The notes below the pieces were generated by a model. That model was not told the origin of the DNA. It saw nothing but the letters and a program-made list of their open reading frames with translations, and made no database searches. Of a stretch of DNA of 6,153 bases, positions 1 through 6,152 are shown in pieces. Source of the stretch: Anaerolineales bacterium (lineage in GTDB: Bacteria; Chloroflexota; Anaerolineae; Anaerolineales; UBA4823); contig JALHTN010000048.1 in assembly GCA_022865865.1 (NCBI GenBank), positions 1 through 6,153 of the forward strand, written 5' to 3'. The translations under genes were made by a program, and so were the position numbers. Position 1 is the first letter of the stretch; the number at the start of each line of letters is the position of its first letter.

Positions 1-690
1 GGTATCGCGGCGCGGCCGCTCATCGCTGGTCACTATCACCGCCTCGCCTTTACGCTGGGGAACCGAAACCGGTACGATCTCCGCCTCGAATTTACCAGAA
101 TCGATAGCTGCGATCGAACGCTGGTTGCTCTGCAGTGCAAAAGCATCCTGTTCCTCGCGAGAGATCGGCATGACATCATAGATATTCTCAGCGGTTTCAC
201 CCATGGCTTCAGTGCGGTACATCTCGACCATCTTCGGATTAGGGTAGCGCCAACCCAGGGTCGTATCCCAGGCGGTTTGGTTGCCAAATCCAAAACCTCG
301 TTCAGCTTTGGGCAGAGAATAAGGGGCTCGGGACATGCTCTCAACCCCACCGGCGATAAACACATCGCCTTCTCCAACCCGGATTGCGCGTGCGGCCTGG
401 TTGATCGCATTAAGACCAGAAGCGCACAAACGATTGAAGGTCACCGCAGCTACTTCCACCGGGAAACCAGCCAGTAGGGTCGCCATCCGGGCGACATTAC
501 GATTATCCTCACCCGCCTGGTTGGCGCAGCCCAGGTAGACTTCTTCGATGATGCCGGGATCGATCCCGGTACGGTGAATTATCGCTTCCAAAACCACTGC
601 GGCCAGGTCATCAGGGCGCACTGCAGACAAGGCACCTCCAAGAGCCCCGATTGGGGTCCGAACCGCATCAACAATCACAGCTTCAGGCAT
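1..690 (-). CDS. Thiolase (acetyl-CoA acyltransferase family), N-terminal part, PcaF/PaaJ-like; runs off the left edge
   Basis: Thiolases condense two acyl-CoAs or cleave a 3-oxoacyl-CoA with CoA in the cytoplasm. The reading frame is open from an ATG at 690-688 to the window edge, giving 230 of about 390-400 residues. The start is supported by GGAGA at 701-697, six bases upstream. Visible family features are the opening VRTPIG, the nucleophile motif NRLCASG with the acylated cysteine at residue 89 (the usual thiolase position), the GGVESMS motif near residue 105, and QRKGEAV near residue 211. The stretch DTTLGWRYPNP followed by MGETAENI, and the ending DERPRRDT, most resemble 3-oxoadipyl-CoA thiolases, but acetoacetyl-CoA or fatty-acid thiolases remain possible. 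The C-terminal catalytic His and second Cys lie outside the window. It is divergently transcribed from the epimerase and has no visible partner gene. Confidence 0.95.
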   Translation of the reverse strand, partial: MPEAVIVDAVRTPIGALGGALSAVRPDDLAAVVLEAIIHRTGIDPGIIEEVYLGCANQAGEDNRNVARMATLLAGFPVEVAAVTFNRLCASGLNAINQAARAIRVGEGDVFIAGGVESMSRAPYSLPKAERGFGFGNQTAWDTTLGWRYPNPKMVEMYRTEAMGETAENIYDVMPISREEQDAFALQSNQRSIAAIDSGKFEAEIVPVSVPQRKGEAVIVTSDERPRRDT

Positions 691-696
691 AAGGTT

Positions 697-701
697 TCTC
701 C
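697..701 (-). promoter_or_regulatory. Ribosome binding site of the thiolase gene
   Basis: GGAGA on the minus strand, six bases before the ATG at 690-688. It fixes the thiolase start. Confidence 0.7.
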
Positions 702-762
702 GGTTGGTTGGTCAATATCAGATGGCATGAGCTATCATTGATAAATTAAAAGGCATTCTTGC

Positions 763-858
763 ATGCGAAAGTTCCAAGCACAACTCCCAGATTCTACCAT
801 CCCACTCAGCATGACCCGCGCTCGAACTGCAGCCCAGATTGTCGATGCTGGTAAATAA
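763..858 (+). other. Possible 31-codon small ORF of unknown function upstream of the epimerase
   Basis: An ATG at 763 opens 31 codons ending in TAA at 856-858. It is preceded by AAAAGG at 748-753, nine bases before the ATG, which is an acceptable ribosome binding site. The predicted peptide begins MRKFQAQLPD and ends TAAQIVDAGK; it is basic, soluble and without a membrane segment. I do not recognise it. It could be a real small protein, a leader peptide, a decayed fragment of a longer gene (the ending faintly resembles the start of a TetR-type helix-turn-helix region), or chance. It ends just before the candidate epimerase -10 box, so it would need its own promoter. Confidence 0.15.
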
Positions 859-880
859 AAAAAGAATCTCAAAATTATCG

Positions 881-886
881 TATACT
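881..886 (+). promoter_or_regulatory. Candidate -10 box for the epimerase-aldolase unit
   Basis: TATACT differs from the TATAAT consensus by one base and would place transcription start near 893, giving a leader of about 60 bases before the ATG at 952. The 17-base-spaced -35 position holds only an A-tract (about 857-863), which matches TTGACA poorly. The promoter would therefore need an UP-like A-tract or an activator. This is a prediction from motif only. Confidence 0.35.
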
Positions 887-939
887 TATTGTCATCGACA
901 GCACGAGAACATTTCATAAGGTTAATTCCTTTAGAATTT

Positions 940-943
940 GGAG
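940..943 (+). promoter_or_regulatory. Ribosome binding site of the epimerase gene
   Basis: GGAG lies eight bases before the ATG at 952. It decides the start in favour of 952 rather than an in-frame TTG at 889, which has no comparable site and overlaps the likely promoter. Confidence 0.7.
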
Positions 944-951
944 ATTCATTA

Positions 952-1989
952 ATGAGTGAAAACAAAAAAGCTGCAGATGTTTTGAATAAAGATGATCTGA
1001 TCGTCATCACCGGAGCAGGCGGGTTTATTGGTGGTTCCCTCACCAGGTATTTCAGCAACCAGGGTTTTACCCGCCTGCGGGCGATCGACAAGAAACCTTT
1101 AGCAGAATGGTACCAGCGAGTTCCCGGAGCAGAGTCACTCTCACTGGATTTGAGTCAGCGTGACAATTGCCGCCGCGCAGCTGAAGGGGCTGTCGAGGTC
1201 TACAACCTGGCAGCCGATATGGGCGGCATGGGATTTATTGAGAAATTCCGCATTGAGTGTCTGCGCAGCGTTCTGATTAATACCCACATGCTCGAAGCGG
1301 CATATCAAGCTGGAGCCGAGCGATATCTTTTCTCTTCCTCGGCTTGTGCATATAACACCCAGCTGCAGCAAGATCCAAATGTGAGAGCATTAAAAGAAAC
1401 CGATGCATACCCTGCCTACCCGGAGCGAGGGTACGGTTGGGAAAAATTAATGTCCGAAATCTTTTGCCAGGAGTATTATGCGGAACGAGGCATGAAAACT
1501 TTTATCCCTCGCTTCCATAATGTTTATGGTCCCCACGGCACCTGGGATGGTGGCCGGGAAAAAGCTCCTGCCGCGCTCTGCCGAAAAGTGATTACGGCGG
1601 TGGACAGCGGGGAGCACCAGATTGAAATTTGGGGCGATGGCAGCCAGACCCGCAGCTTCATGTATATCGCCGATTGCGTCCACGGGATCGATCAAATCAT
1701 GCACTGTGACGATTTGATCGCAACGCCAATAAATCTGGGATCCAGCGAATTGGTCTCAATCAACGACTTGGTGACCATGATCGAAGAGATCGCCAACGTA
1801 GAGTTAAAGCGCAGCTATAAGCTGGATGCACCACGTGGTGTAGCGGGTCGCAACAGCGATAACACCATGATCGAACAGGTCCTTGGTTGGGAACCGAATC
1901 TACCCCTAAGCCAGGGAATGCAGGAAACTTATACCTGGATTGAGCAGCAGTATCAAGATCGGAAAGCTGGCAAGAGGACAGTCAGTTAA
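952..1989 (+). CDS. GDP-mannose 3,5-epimerase homologue (extended SDR, NAD-dependent)
   Basis: 345 residues. The enzyme class epimerises C3 and C5 of GDP-D-mannose, via NAD-linked oxidation at C4, to GDP-L-galactose and GDP-L-gulose in the cytoplasm. The Rossmann motif GAGGFIG is at residues 21-27, with Asp46 at the end of the second strand favouring NAD. The protein closely follows plant GME by eye: LAADMGGMGF (about 86-95), SSSAC with Cys132, YGWEK with Tyr161 and Lys165, RFHNVYGPHGTW (187-198), GGREKAPAA with Lys204, WGDGSQTRSF (227-236) and GRNSDN with Arg300. Cys132, Tyr161, Lys165, Lys204 and Arg300 match the catalytic or substrate-contacting positions known in the Arabidopsis enzyme, so activity is likely retained. 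It lacks the N-terminal extension of the roughly 377-residue plant protein. The aldolase follows after 8 bases. A related GDP-sugar or UDP-sugar epimerase is the alternative, but motif agreement makes this subfamily likely. Confidence 0.9.
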   Translation: MSENKKAADVLNKDDLIVITGAGGFIGGSLTRYFSNQGFTRLRAIDKKPLAEWYQRVPGAESLSLDLSQRDNCRRAAEGAVEVYNLAADMGGMGFIEKFRIECLRSVLINTHMLEAAYQAGAERYLFSSSACAYNTQLQQDPNVRALKETDAYPAYPERGYGWEKLMSEIFCQEYYAERGMKTFIPRFHNVYGPHGTWDGGREKAPAALCRKVITAVDSGEHQIEIWGDGSQTRSFMYIADCVHGIDQIMHCDDLIATPINLGSSELVSINDLVTMIEEIANVELKRSYKLDAPRGVAGRNSDNTMIEQVLGWEPNLPLSQGMQETYTWIEQQYQDRKAGKRTVS

Positions 1990-1997
1990 TCTCAACT

Positions 1998-2648
1998 ATG
2001 AAAAGTGCAGAGAAAAGAGAACGAAAATTAATAAAACAGATCGTCTACACCAACCGGATTTGCGTTGAAGATGGCTTGATCCGATCCAGCGATGGAAACA
2101 TCTCCATCCGGCTGGAAGCTGATCGCTTCCTGATCTCCCCTTCCGGGCTCTACAAGAGGCGGCTGAAGTGCAAACAGATCCTTGTCGTCAATGGGCAGGG
2201 CGAGCTTATTCGTGGAAAAGGCAGCTTCAAGCCTTCATCCGAGCTGCTGATGCACCTGGAAGCCTACCGCCAGAGGGAGGACATCAACGCAGTGCTGCAT
2301 GCTCACCCTCCTTACGCAACCGCGCTGACCATAGCCGGTATCCCATTCCCAAACGATATCGTTCCAGAGGTGTTAGCGCTGCTGGGAGAGGTTGCTACAG
2401 CACCTTATGCAGCACCTGGAACTCAAGATCTGGCCTTATCGATCCGCGACCCGATCAAAAACCATAACACGGTTCTGCTGTCGAATCACGGCAGCCTGAC
2501 GGTTGGAAAAACGCTGGAGCAAGCCTTGATCGCTCTCGAGCGCATGGAGCTGGCCGCGCAGTTGTATTACCTTGCGTACAACTTGGGCAAGATAAATCCC
2601 CTCCCAGAGGCAGAGATCAAGCGTTTGAAAAGTCTATCAGCTGCATAA
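1998..2648 (+). CDS. Class II aldolase/adducin family protein, L-fuculose-1-phosphate aldolase-like
   Basis: 216 residues, almost the same as E. coli FucA (215). The family uses a divalent metal, usually zinc, to cleave or rearrange phosphorylated sugars; members are soluble and usually tetrameric. Metal ligands are visible as HAH (His101, His103) and His164 in LSNHG, with the catalytic Glu82 in PSSE. Phosphate-binding loops are SSDGNIS (30-36), ISPSG (47-51) and PSS (79-81). The C-terminal half (APYAAPGT, AQLYYLAYNLG) also aligns with FucA. The FucA catalytic Tyr113 appears to correspond to Val122 in an ungapped alignment, so the substrate need not be L-fuculose 1-phosphate; L-rhamnulose-1-P, L-ribulose-5-P or other members of the superfamily are possible. 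The ATG is 8 bases after the epimerase stop with only a weak, distant purine stretch (AAGAGGA), which suggests translational coupling. Confidence 0.88.
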   Translation: MKSAEKRERKLIKQIVYTNRICVEDGLIRSSDGNISIRLEADRFLISPSGLYKRRLKCKQILVVNGQGELIRGKGSFKPSSELLMHLEAYRQREDINAVLHAHPPYATALTIAGIPFPNDIVPEVLALLGEVATAPYAAPGTQDLALSIRDPIKNHNTVLLSNHGSLTVGKTLEQALIALERMELAAQLYYLAYNLGKINPLPEAEIKRLKSLSAA

Positions 2649-2736
2649 AATTGATCTTGGACACAAAATACACACATGAAAATACAGGCTTGATCCCGCG
2701 CAAAAATCAACTTTTTGTCAAAAGAAGTATCGCGAT
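2649..2736. other. Convergent intergenic gap between aldolase and methyltransferase
   Basis: An 88-base AT-rich gap between the stop codons of two converging genes. No ORF is recognised. A terminator for both directions would be expected, but only one weak hairpin is visible. Confidence 0.6.
2701..2717. terminator. Weak hairpin in the convergent gap, possible bidirectional terminator
   Basis: CAAAAA at 2701-2706 pairs with TTTTTG at 2712-2717 across a five-base loop. The stem is almost all A-T and no T-tract follows in either direction, so intrinsic terminator strength would be low. It is listed because its location between two convergent stops is where a terminator is expected. Confidence 0.2.
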
Positions 2737-3258
2737 CTAATCCACCCCTTCGAGCTCGAGCAGCCAGGCTTTGGTCTCCAGGCCCTTCCCAGCGCCATAA
2801 CCATGTAAGCCCCCATCTGCCCCGAGCACCCGGTGGCAGGGGAGCACCAGCGGCATGGGATTGGTCGCCTCTGCCCGGCCCACCGCGCGTGCACCGCGCG
2901 GGTTGCCCAATTGGCTGGCAATCTCACCATAAGTCCTCACCTGTCCATAGGGAATCTCATAGGTGGCTCGCAGAGCTCGCTCTTGATAAGGAGTCAGCAC
3001 TGACCAGTCGATCGGTATCTCAAACACTTTTCGCTCACCAAGCAAATACTCGCTGATTTCTTGCAGCGCCTGCGCGGTTTTATTGGGATCACTCACCACC
3101 TGGCGGTAGCCGAGCTTGGGTAGTTGTTCGATCAAATTTTCCGGTTCTTCGTTCAGATCCACTGCAACCAGGCCTCGCTCGGAAATCGCCACCCAAATGG
3201 GTCCCAGTAGCGTATCAGTGGATTTTCCGACATATAAAGTTTCCCGTTTTTCGCCCAT
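2737..3258 (-). CDS. ogt: Methylated-DNA--[protein]-cysteine S-methyltransferase (O6-alkylguanine-DNA alkyltransferase)
   Basis: 173 residues, normal length for a single-domain Ogt/MGMT. It transfers the alkyl group from O6-alkylguanine (or O4-alkylthymine) in DNA to its own cysteine in a suicide reaction. The active site PCHRV has Cys141. The helix-turn-helix region runs from IPYGQVRTYGEIA (102-114) through ARAVGRA, with Arg124 as the probable arginine finger, then Asn133-Pro. The C-terminal GYGAGKGLETKAWLLELEG (153-171) matches the family ending, including the Glu170 that belongs to the proton relay. The N-terminal domain (about 1-85) is the usual poorly conserved fold. The ATG at 3258 has a double ribosome binding site, AAGGAAAGGA (3272-3263). 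It is the last of four same-strand genes, 43 bases after permease B, probably co-transcribed. No Ada-type regulatory domain is present. The ogt symbol is a family-level assignment. Confidence 0.94.
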   Translation of the reverse strand: MGEKRETLYVGKSTDTLLGPIWVAISERGLVAVDLNEEPENLIEQLPKLGYRQVVSDPNKTAQALQEISEYLLGERKVFEIPIDWSVLTPYQERALRATYEIPYGQVRTYGEIASQLGNPRGARAVGRAEATNPMPLVLPCHRVLGADGGLHGYGAGKGLETKAWLLELEGVD

Positions 3259-3301
3259 ATCGTCCTTTCCTTAATCGTTTTGTCAATTGAACGTTTGTAG
3301 A

Positions 3302-4204
3302 TTAATAATTTGTCACCATATCGATCAGGCCGCGTTCCCGGGCGCGATGCTCGGCCCAGCGGAAAACGAATTTTGCCAGTACTGCGAATATGATGGTTAA
3401 ACCGATTAGTATGCCTAAGATTTGCTCGTTGCTCAAATTTGCCAGCGTCGGAAAAGCATCCGCAACTTCACCCACTATCGCCCTGCGGATCAATTCCAAC
3501 CAGTAAGTGATCGGGTTCACATAACCGATCCAGCGAATAGCTGGGGGCAGGACTTCCAGAGGAAAAATTGCCCCGCTGAACAAATACAACGCGCCAGCTA
3601 CTGCCTCTCCCAGGAACCACACGTGATGGGCAATTAGTAATGTCACCCCGGCCAGGATCAAACCCATCATGGCCAACATGATCACCCCGATCCCCAGGGC
3701 ACCGAAAAAGAGCGGCCAGTTCACCGCAGCCAGTTCTATTCTTAAATGTAAGAATAGCATACCAAATACGAGCGTGATCAGGACAGAGATCGATCCGACA
3801 ATGAACTTCGCCACACCACGCCCAAACAAATACATGGGGATATGGATCGGAGCCACATACATGTATTTAAGCGTCTTGTAGTGCTCACGGTCGTCGATCA
3901 CCGCCCAGGAAACCCCTGCCATCACCGCACCAACATAAATGTAGAAGGCGTTCCCCAGATACATATATGTGAAAATTGGTGACTCAAAGTCACCCTGCGT
4001 GATGATACCGTACATGATCACCAGGATGGCCGCGGTTGAGATCGGTTTGACAAATGAGTATATTGCGAACAGGAATGGATCGGTCCAATTCGATTCGATC
4101 TGCCAGCCCAACCAGGTGGCTGTGCGGAATGAGCGCCAGTAACCATGCCCAGCCACCCACTCTCTTGTAGCCCCTTTTGGTGAAGTTGTCTCAGATGTGC
4201 TCAT
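3302..4204 (-). CDS. ABC-2 type exporter permease (permease B)
   Basis: 300 residues with a soluble N-terminus of about 40 and about six predicted membrane segments near 43-68, 79-103, 129-152, 165-191, 197-219 and 261-281. The charged loop DDREHYKTLKYMYVAP (104-119) is the coupling-helix region that contacts the ATPase in ABC-2 permeases. The family signature FSGAIFPLEVLPPAIRW (209-225) followed by NPITYWLELIR (230-240) is clear. A charged C-terminal tail (RWAEHRARERG) is cytoplasmic. It is presumed to pair with permease A and the ATPase as an exporter of lipophilic, drug-like or lipid/glycan substrates; the sequence does not say which. The ATG at 4204 has no clear ribosome binding site (nearest purine-rich run is weak), and an in-frame TAG lies 33 bases upstream, limiting alternatives. 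It lies 46 bases after permease A and 43 before the methyltransferase. Confidence 0.92.
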   Translation of the reverse strand: MSTSETTSPKGATREWVAGHGYWRSFRTATWLGWQIESNWTDPFLFAIYSFVKPISTAAILVIMYGIITQGDFESPIFTYMYLGNAFYIYVGAVMAGVSWAVIDDREHYKTLKYMYVAPIHIPMYLFGRGVAKFIVGSISVLITLVFGMLFLHLRIELAAVNWPLFFGALGIGVIMLAMMGLILAGVTLLIAHHVWFLGEAVAGALYLFSGAIFPLEVLPPAIRWIGYVNPITYWLELIRRAIVGEVADAFPTLANLSNEQILGILIGLTIIFAVLAKFVFRWAEHRARERGLIDMVTNY

Positions 4205-4250
4205 GAATTTATTACGCCAATGCAGATTTTCATCAACCTATACTCAATCT

Positions 4251-5111
4251 TTACCTGCGGGATTCAGTCAGCCTTCCTTCGCGAATGGCGAGTACCTCCA
4301 GGCGAGCCAGGAGGTAGCGGGCACCAGCTATAAAAATCACGCTCAGGATTACCAGCAGAATTATCTCCGTTCTCACGGTCAAGAATCCAAGCGCGGGACC
4401 AGTAGGAAAAACCAGCTGGCGTATGGCATCCAAACCCAAAGTGAGCGGAATAATCGAAGCGCCAGCAGCTATCCAGAAACTAAAACTGCTGATCGGAAAA
4501 TAAAAACCCGAGACCAGGTAAATTGGCTCTTGAGCCAGGTTAGCCAGGTGCCAGGCTTCCCGGCTGAGAAGCAAGAAGAACGAAGCCGACATCATACCCA
4601 TCCCGTACAGTGCGACCATGGTCAATAGAAAAACGGCGAAAAGCTGCCAGAAGCTGACCACCAGGTATTCCACTTTGAACAACCAGCTGCCCAAAACCAG
4701 GATCGCCGCAGCTCGCAGGGCGGTCATCAGCATTCCACCCAATGCCATACCCAATAGGATAGCCATCATTGAGTTGGGTGCCATGATGTACAGAGCCAAA
4801 TTCCCCTGTTCTTTCTCCCAATACAATTGGCTGGACATGCTCCACAGCACATTCAACCAGAAAGCAGTCATCGCTCCACCAACGACCACAAAACCGATGT
4901 ACTCCTCTGGCGCATCGATCGCCCGGTAAAGAAATACATAGGCAGAAACTGCCAGCATGGGCAGAAAAACGTCGAAAAACATCCATGACTTTTCCCGCTG
5001 GGCTCCAATCACGCGGGGGTAAGCGCGCGCGATCACCGTTTTGAAGCTCAGTATGATACCCGTAGCTTTTTTCGCATGCACCGAACCCAAAGCAGATGAA
5101 CTATCAGCCAT
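4251..5111 (-). CDS. ABC-2 type exporter permease (permease A)
   Basis: 286 residues with about six predicted membrane segments near 44-63, 71-91, 116-143, 155-180, 195-222 and 249-267. The loop YWEKEQGNLALYIMAP (97-112) is the expected ATPase-coupling helix. LVSGFYFPISSFSFWIAAG (199-217), then LGLDAIRQLVF (225-235), is the ABC-2 signature region. It differs clearly from permease B, so the exporter is probably a heterodimeric membrane unit with the shared ATPase, as in two-permease drug and polysaccharide systems. Its ATG follows the ATPase stop by only two bases (TGATCATG), indicating translational coupling; no strong independent ribosome binding site is seen. The substrate is unknown. Confidence 0.92.
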   Translation of the reverse strand: MADSSSALGSVHAKKATGIILSFKTVIARAYPRVIGAQREKSWMFFDVFLPMLAVSAYVFLYRAIDAPEEYIGFVVVGGAMTAFWLNVLWSMSSQLYWEKEQGNLALYIMAPNSMMAILLGMALGGMLMTALRAAAILVLGSWLFKVEYLVVSFWQLFAVFLLTMVALYGMGMMSASFFLLLSREAWHLANLAQEPIYLVSGFYFPISSFSFWIAAGASIIPLTLGLDAIRQLVFPTGPALGFLTVRTEIILLVILSVIFIAGARYLLARLEVLAIREGRLTESRR

Positions 5112-5113
5112 GA

Positions 5114-6124
5114 TCAGGACCCATCTCCACCGCTCTCGACTTCAGCCATGCTGCTGCCCACCAGGTTAACAAATACATCCTCCAGTGTTGGCTCACGTTT
5201 CTGGAAATTCAGGATCTGGATATCATCGGCTGTTAATTTATTGATCACTGCCCCCAGGACTTGCTCCTCGTCCAGGACAAACTCAAGCACTGCCCGACCA
5301 TCCTTTTCCTGGTGAACCATTTGTTTGACACCGGGTAATGATTCAAGTGGTTGCACTCCTTTTCCGTTCAGCGGACTGACCTCTAAACGGAAAATGGCAT
5401 CACTTTGCAGGTCTTGTTTAAGGCGCGCAGGAGTGTCGCAAGCCAGCACCTTGCCTCCATTGATGATCGCTACCCGGTCGCAGAGCTCATCCGCTTCGAC
5501 CATGTAATGTGTCGTCAGCAGCAAGGCGCGGGTAGGATCCAGATCAACCCAATGGCGGATAAAATCCCTTACGTCCCTGGCGGCGCCTACGTCCAGACCC
5601 AGCGTGGGTTCATCCAGGAAGAGTACTTGCGGGTCGGTGAGAAAACCACGTACAATGTTCATTTTTTGGCGCAAGCCAGTCGACAAATCAGAGGATTTGG
5701 TATTCAACCGGTCGCCCATACCCACCACATCCAGTAGTTCTTTTATCCGGCGGTTTGCATCTCCGGATTCCAGTCCGTAAAACTGGGAGAACATCCACAG
5801 ATTCTCGCGAACGGTGAGCAGTCCATATCCGGAGGATTCACCTCCGGAGACCATGTTGATCCGCGGGCGGACTTTCCCGGGTTCCTGCTCAACATCCAAC
5901 CCGGTCACCCAGGCTTTACCCCGCGTTGGAGCCAGTAATGTGGTCAAGATCTTAATCAAGGTGGTTTTACCAGCGCCGTTCGGTCCCAGCAAACCGAACA
6001 GCTCTCCGGGTTTAACTTCAATATCAACCTTTTCCAAGGCCACCAATTCCTTGGGATCGCTCTTCTTGCCGCCTCGGATTTTGTAAATACGACCCAGATT
6101 TTCGGTTTTTATCGCAAGATTCAT
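5114..6124 (-). CDS. ABC-2 exporter ATP-binding subunit (DrrA-like)
   Basis: 336 residues from the ATG at 6124. It powers the two downstream permeases from the cytoplasmic face. Visible motifs are Walker A GPNGAGKTT (47-55, Lys53), signature LSTGLRQ (147-153, a common ABC-2 variant of LSGGQ), Walker B VLFLDEP (167-173, Glu172 catalytic), D-loop GLDV (176-179) and H-loop His206 in LTTHY. The Q-loop is atypical: VSGGES (92-97) has no glutamine, with Gly95-Glu96 at that place; I recall similar GGE versions in other ABC-2 ATPases. The C-terminal domain (about 240-336), ending with EPTLEDVFVNLVG, is the DUF4162-type tail of drug and antibiotic exporters. An in-frame TTG at 6139 would add five residues, but it lies inside an inverted repeat and has no ribosome binding site; neither does the ATG, so the start is the least certain point. 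First visible gene of a four-gene minus-strand unit. Confidence 0.93.
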   Translation of the reverse strand: MNLAIKTENLGRIYKIRGGKKSDPKELVALEKVDIEVKPGELFGLLGPNGAGKTTLIKILTTLLAPTRGKAWVTGLDVEQEPGKVRPRINMVSGGESSGYGLLTVRENLWMFSQFYGLESGDANRRIKELLDVVGMGDRLNTKSSDLSTGLRQKMNIVRGFLTDPQVLFLDEPTLGLDVGAARDVRDFIRHWVDLDPTRALLLTTHYMVEADELCDRVAIINGGKVLACDTPARLKQDLQSDAIFRLEVSPLNGKGVQPLESLPGVKQMVHQEKDGRAVLEFVLDEEQVLGAVINKLTADDIQILNFQKREPTLEDVFVNLVGSSMAEVESGGDGS

Positions 6125-6126
6125 AA

Positions 6127-6152
6127 CAATTTTCAACAAAATTGCAAAATTG
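6127..6152. repeat. Triple AAAATTG repeat (one inverted, two tandem) just upstream of the ATPase start
   Basis: CAATTTT at 6127-6133 and AAAATTG at 6138-6144 form a perfect 7-base inverted repeat with a four-base spacer. A second AAAATTG at 6146-6152 makes a tandem 8-base direct repeat CAAAATTG at 6137-6144 and 6145-6152. The array begins two bases upstream of the ATG at 6124-6122. It could be an operator or a weak hairpin affecting translation, or AT-rich chance. The window ends here, so any further copies cannot be seen. Confidence 0.4.

Larger units (their letters stand above)
691..951. other. Divergent intergenic region between thiolase and epimerase
   Basis: 261 bases separate two divergent start codons, so promoters for both directions should lie here. 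Two AT-rich blocks (about 715-760 and 850-950) flank a less AT-rich middle of about 763-850 that can be read as a 31-codon ORF. A TATACT box at 881-886 is the best rightward -10. For the leftward thiolase no convincing -35/-10 pair was found. An 11-base palindrome, TATCATTGATA, sits at 733-743. No RNA gene or long hairpin was recognised. Confidence 0.6.

Noticed and set aside
36..410. 124-codon minus-strand frame inside the thiolase region.
   Set aside because: It is an out-of-frame shadow of the thiolase, whose own frame is open to the window edge and carries all thiolase motifs.
889..951. In-frame upstream TTG start at 889 that would lengthen the epimerase by 21 residues.
   Set aside because: It overlaps the TATACT -10 candidate, has no ribosome binding site, and the added residues do not resemble the family. 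The ATG at 952 has GGAG at good spacing.
735..1091. 118-codon minus-strand frame across the intergenic region and the start of the epimerase.
   Set aside because: It overlaps the well-supported epimerase N-terminus on the opposite strand and the product is not recognisable.
2715..3056. 113-codon plus-strand frame opposite the methyltransferase.
   Set aside because: The predicted product is Pro/Arg/Ser-rich with no recognisable family, antisense to a gene with a perfect PCHRV active site.
3281..3286. Perfect TTGACA on the minus strand upstream of the methyltransferase, a possible -35 box.
   Set aside because: The position 17 bases downstream holds ACGATA overlapping the start codon, which is not a convincing -10, so a separate promoter is not supported.
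4197..4628. 143-codon plus-strand frame opposite permease A.
   Set aside because: The product is a low-information polar sequence antisense to a clear membrane protein gene; it is a shadow frame.
4540..4986. 148-codon minus-strand frame within permease A.
   Set aside because: It is on the same strand but out of frame with permease A; the predicted protein shows no family features, while permease A has the full ABC-2 pattern.
6125..6139. In-frame TTG start at 6139 for the ABC ATPase.
   Set aside because: It lies within the spacer and arm of the inverted repeat and has no ribosome binding site. The ATG at 6124 gives a normal family N-terminus (MNLAIKTENL).
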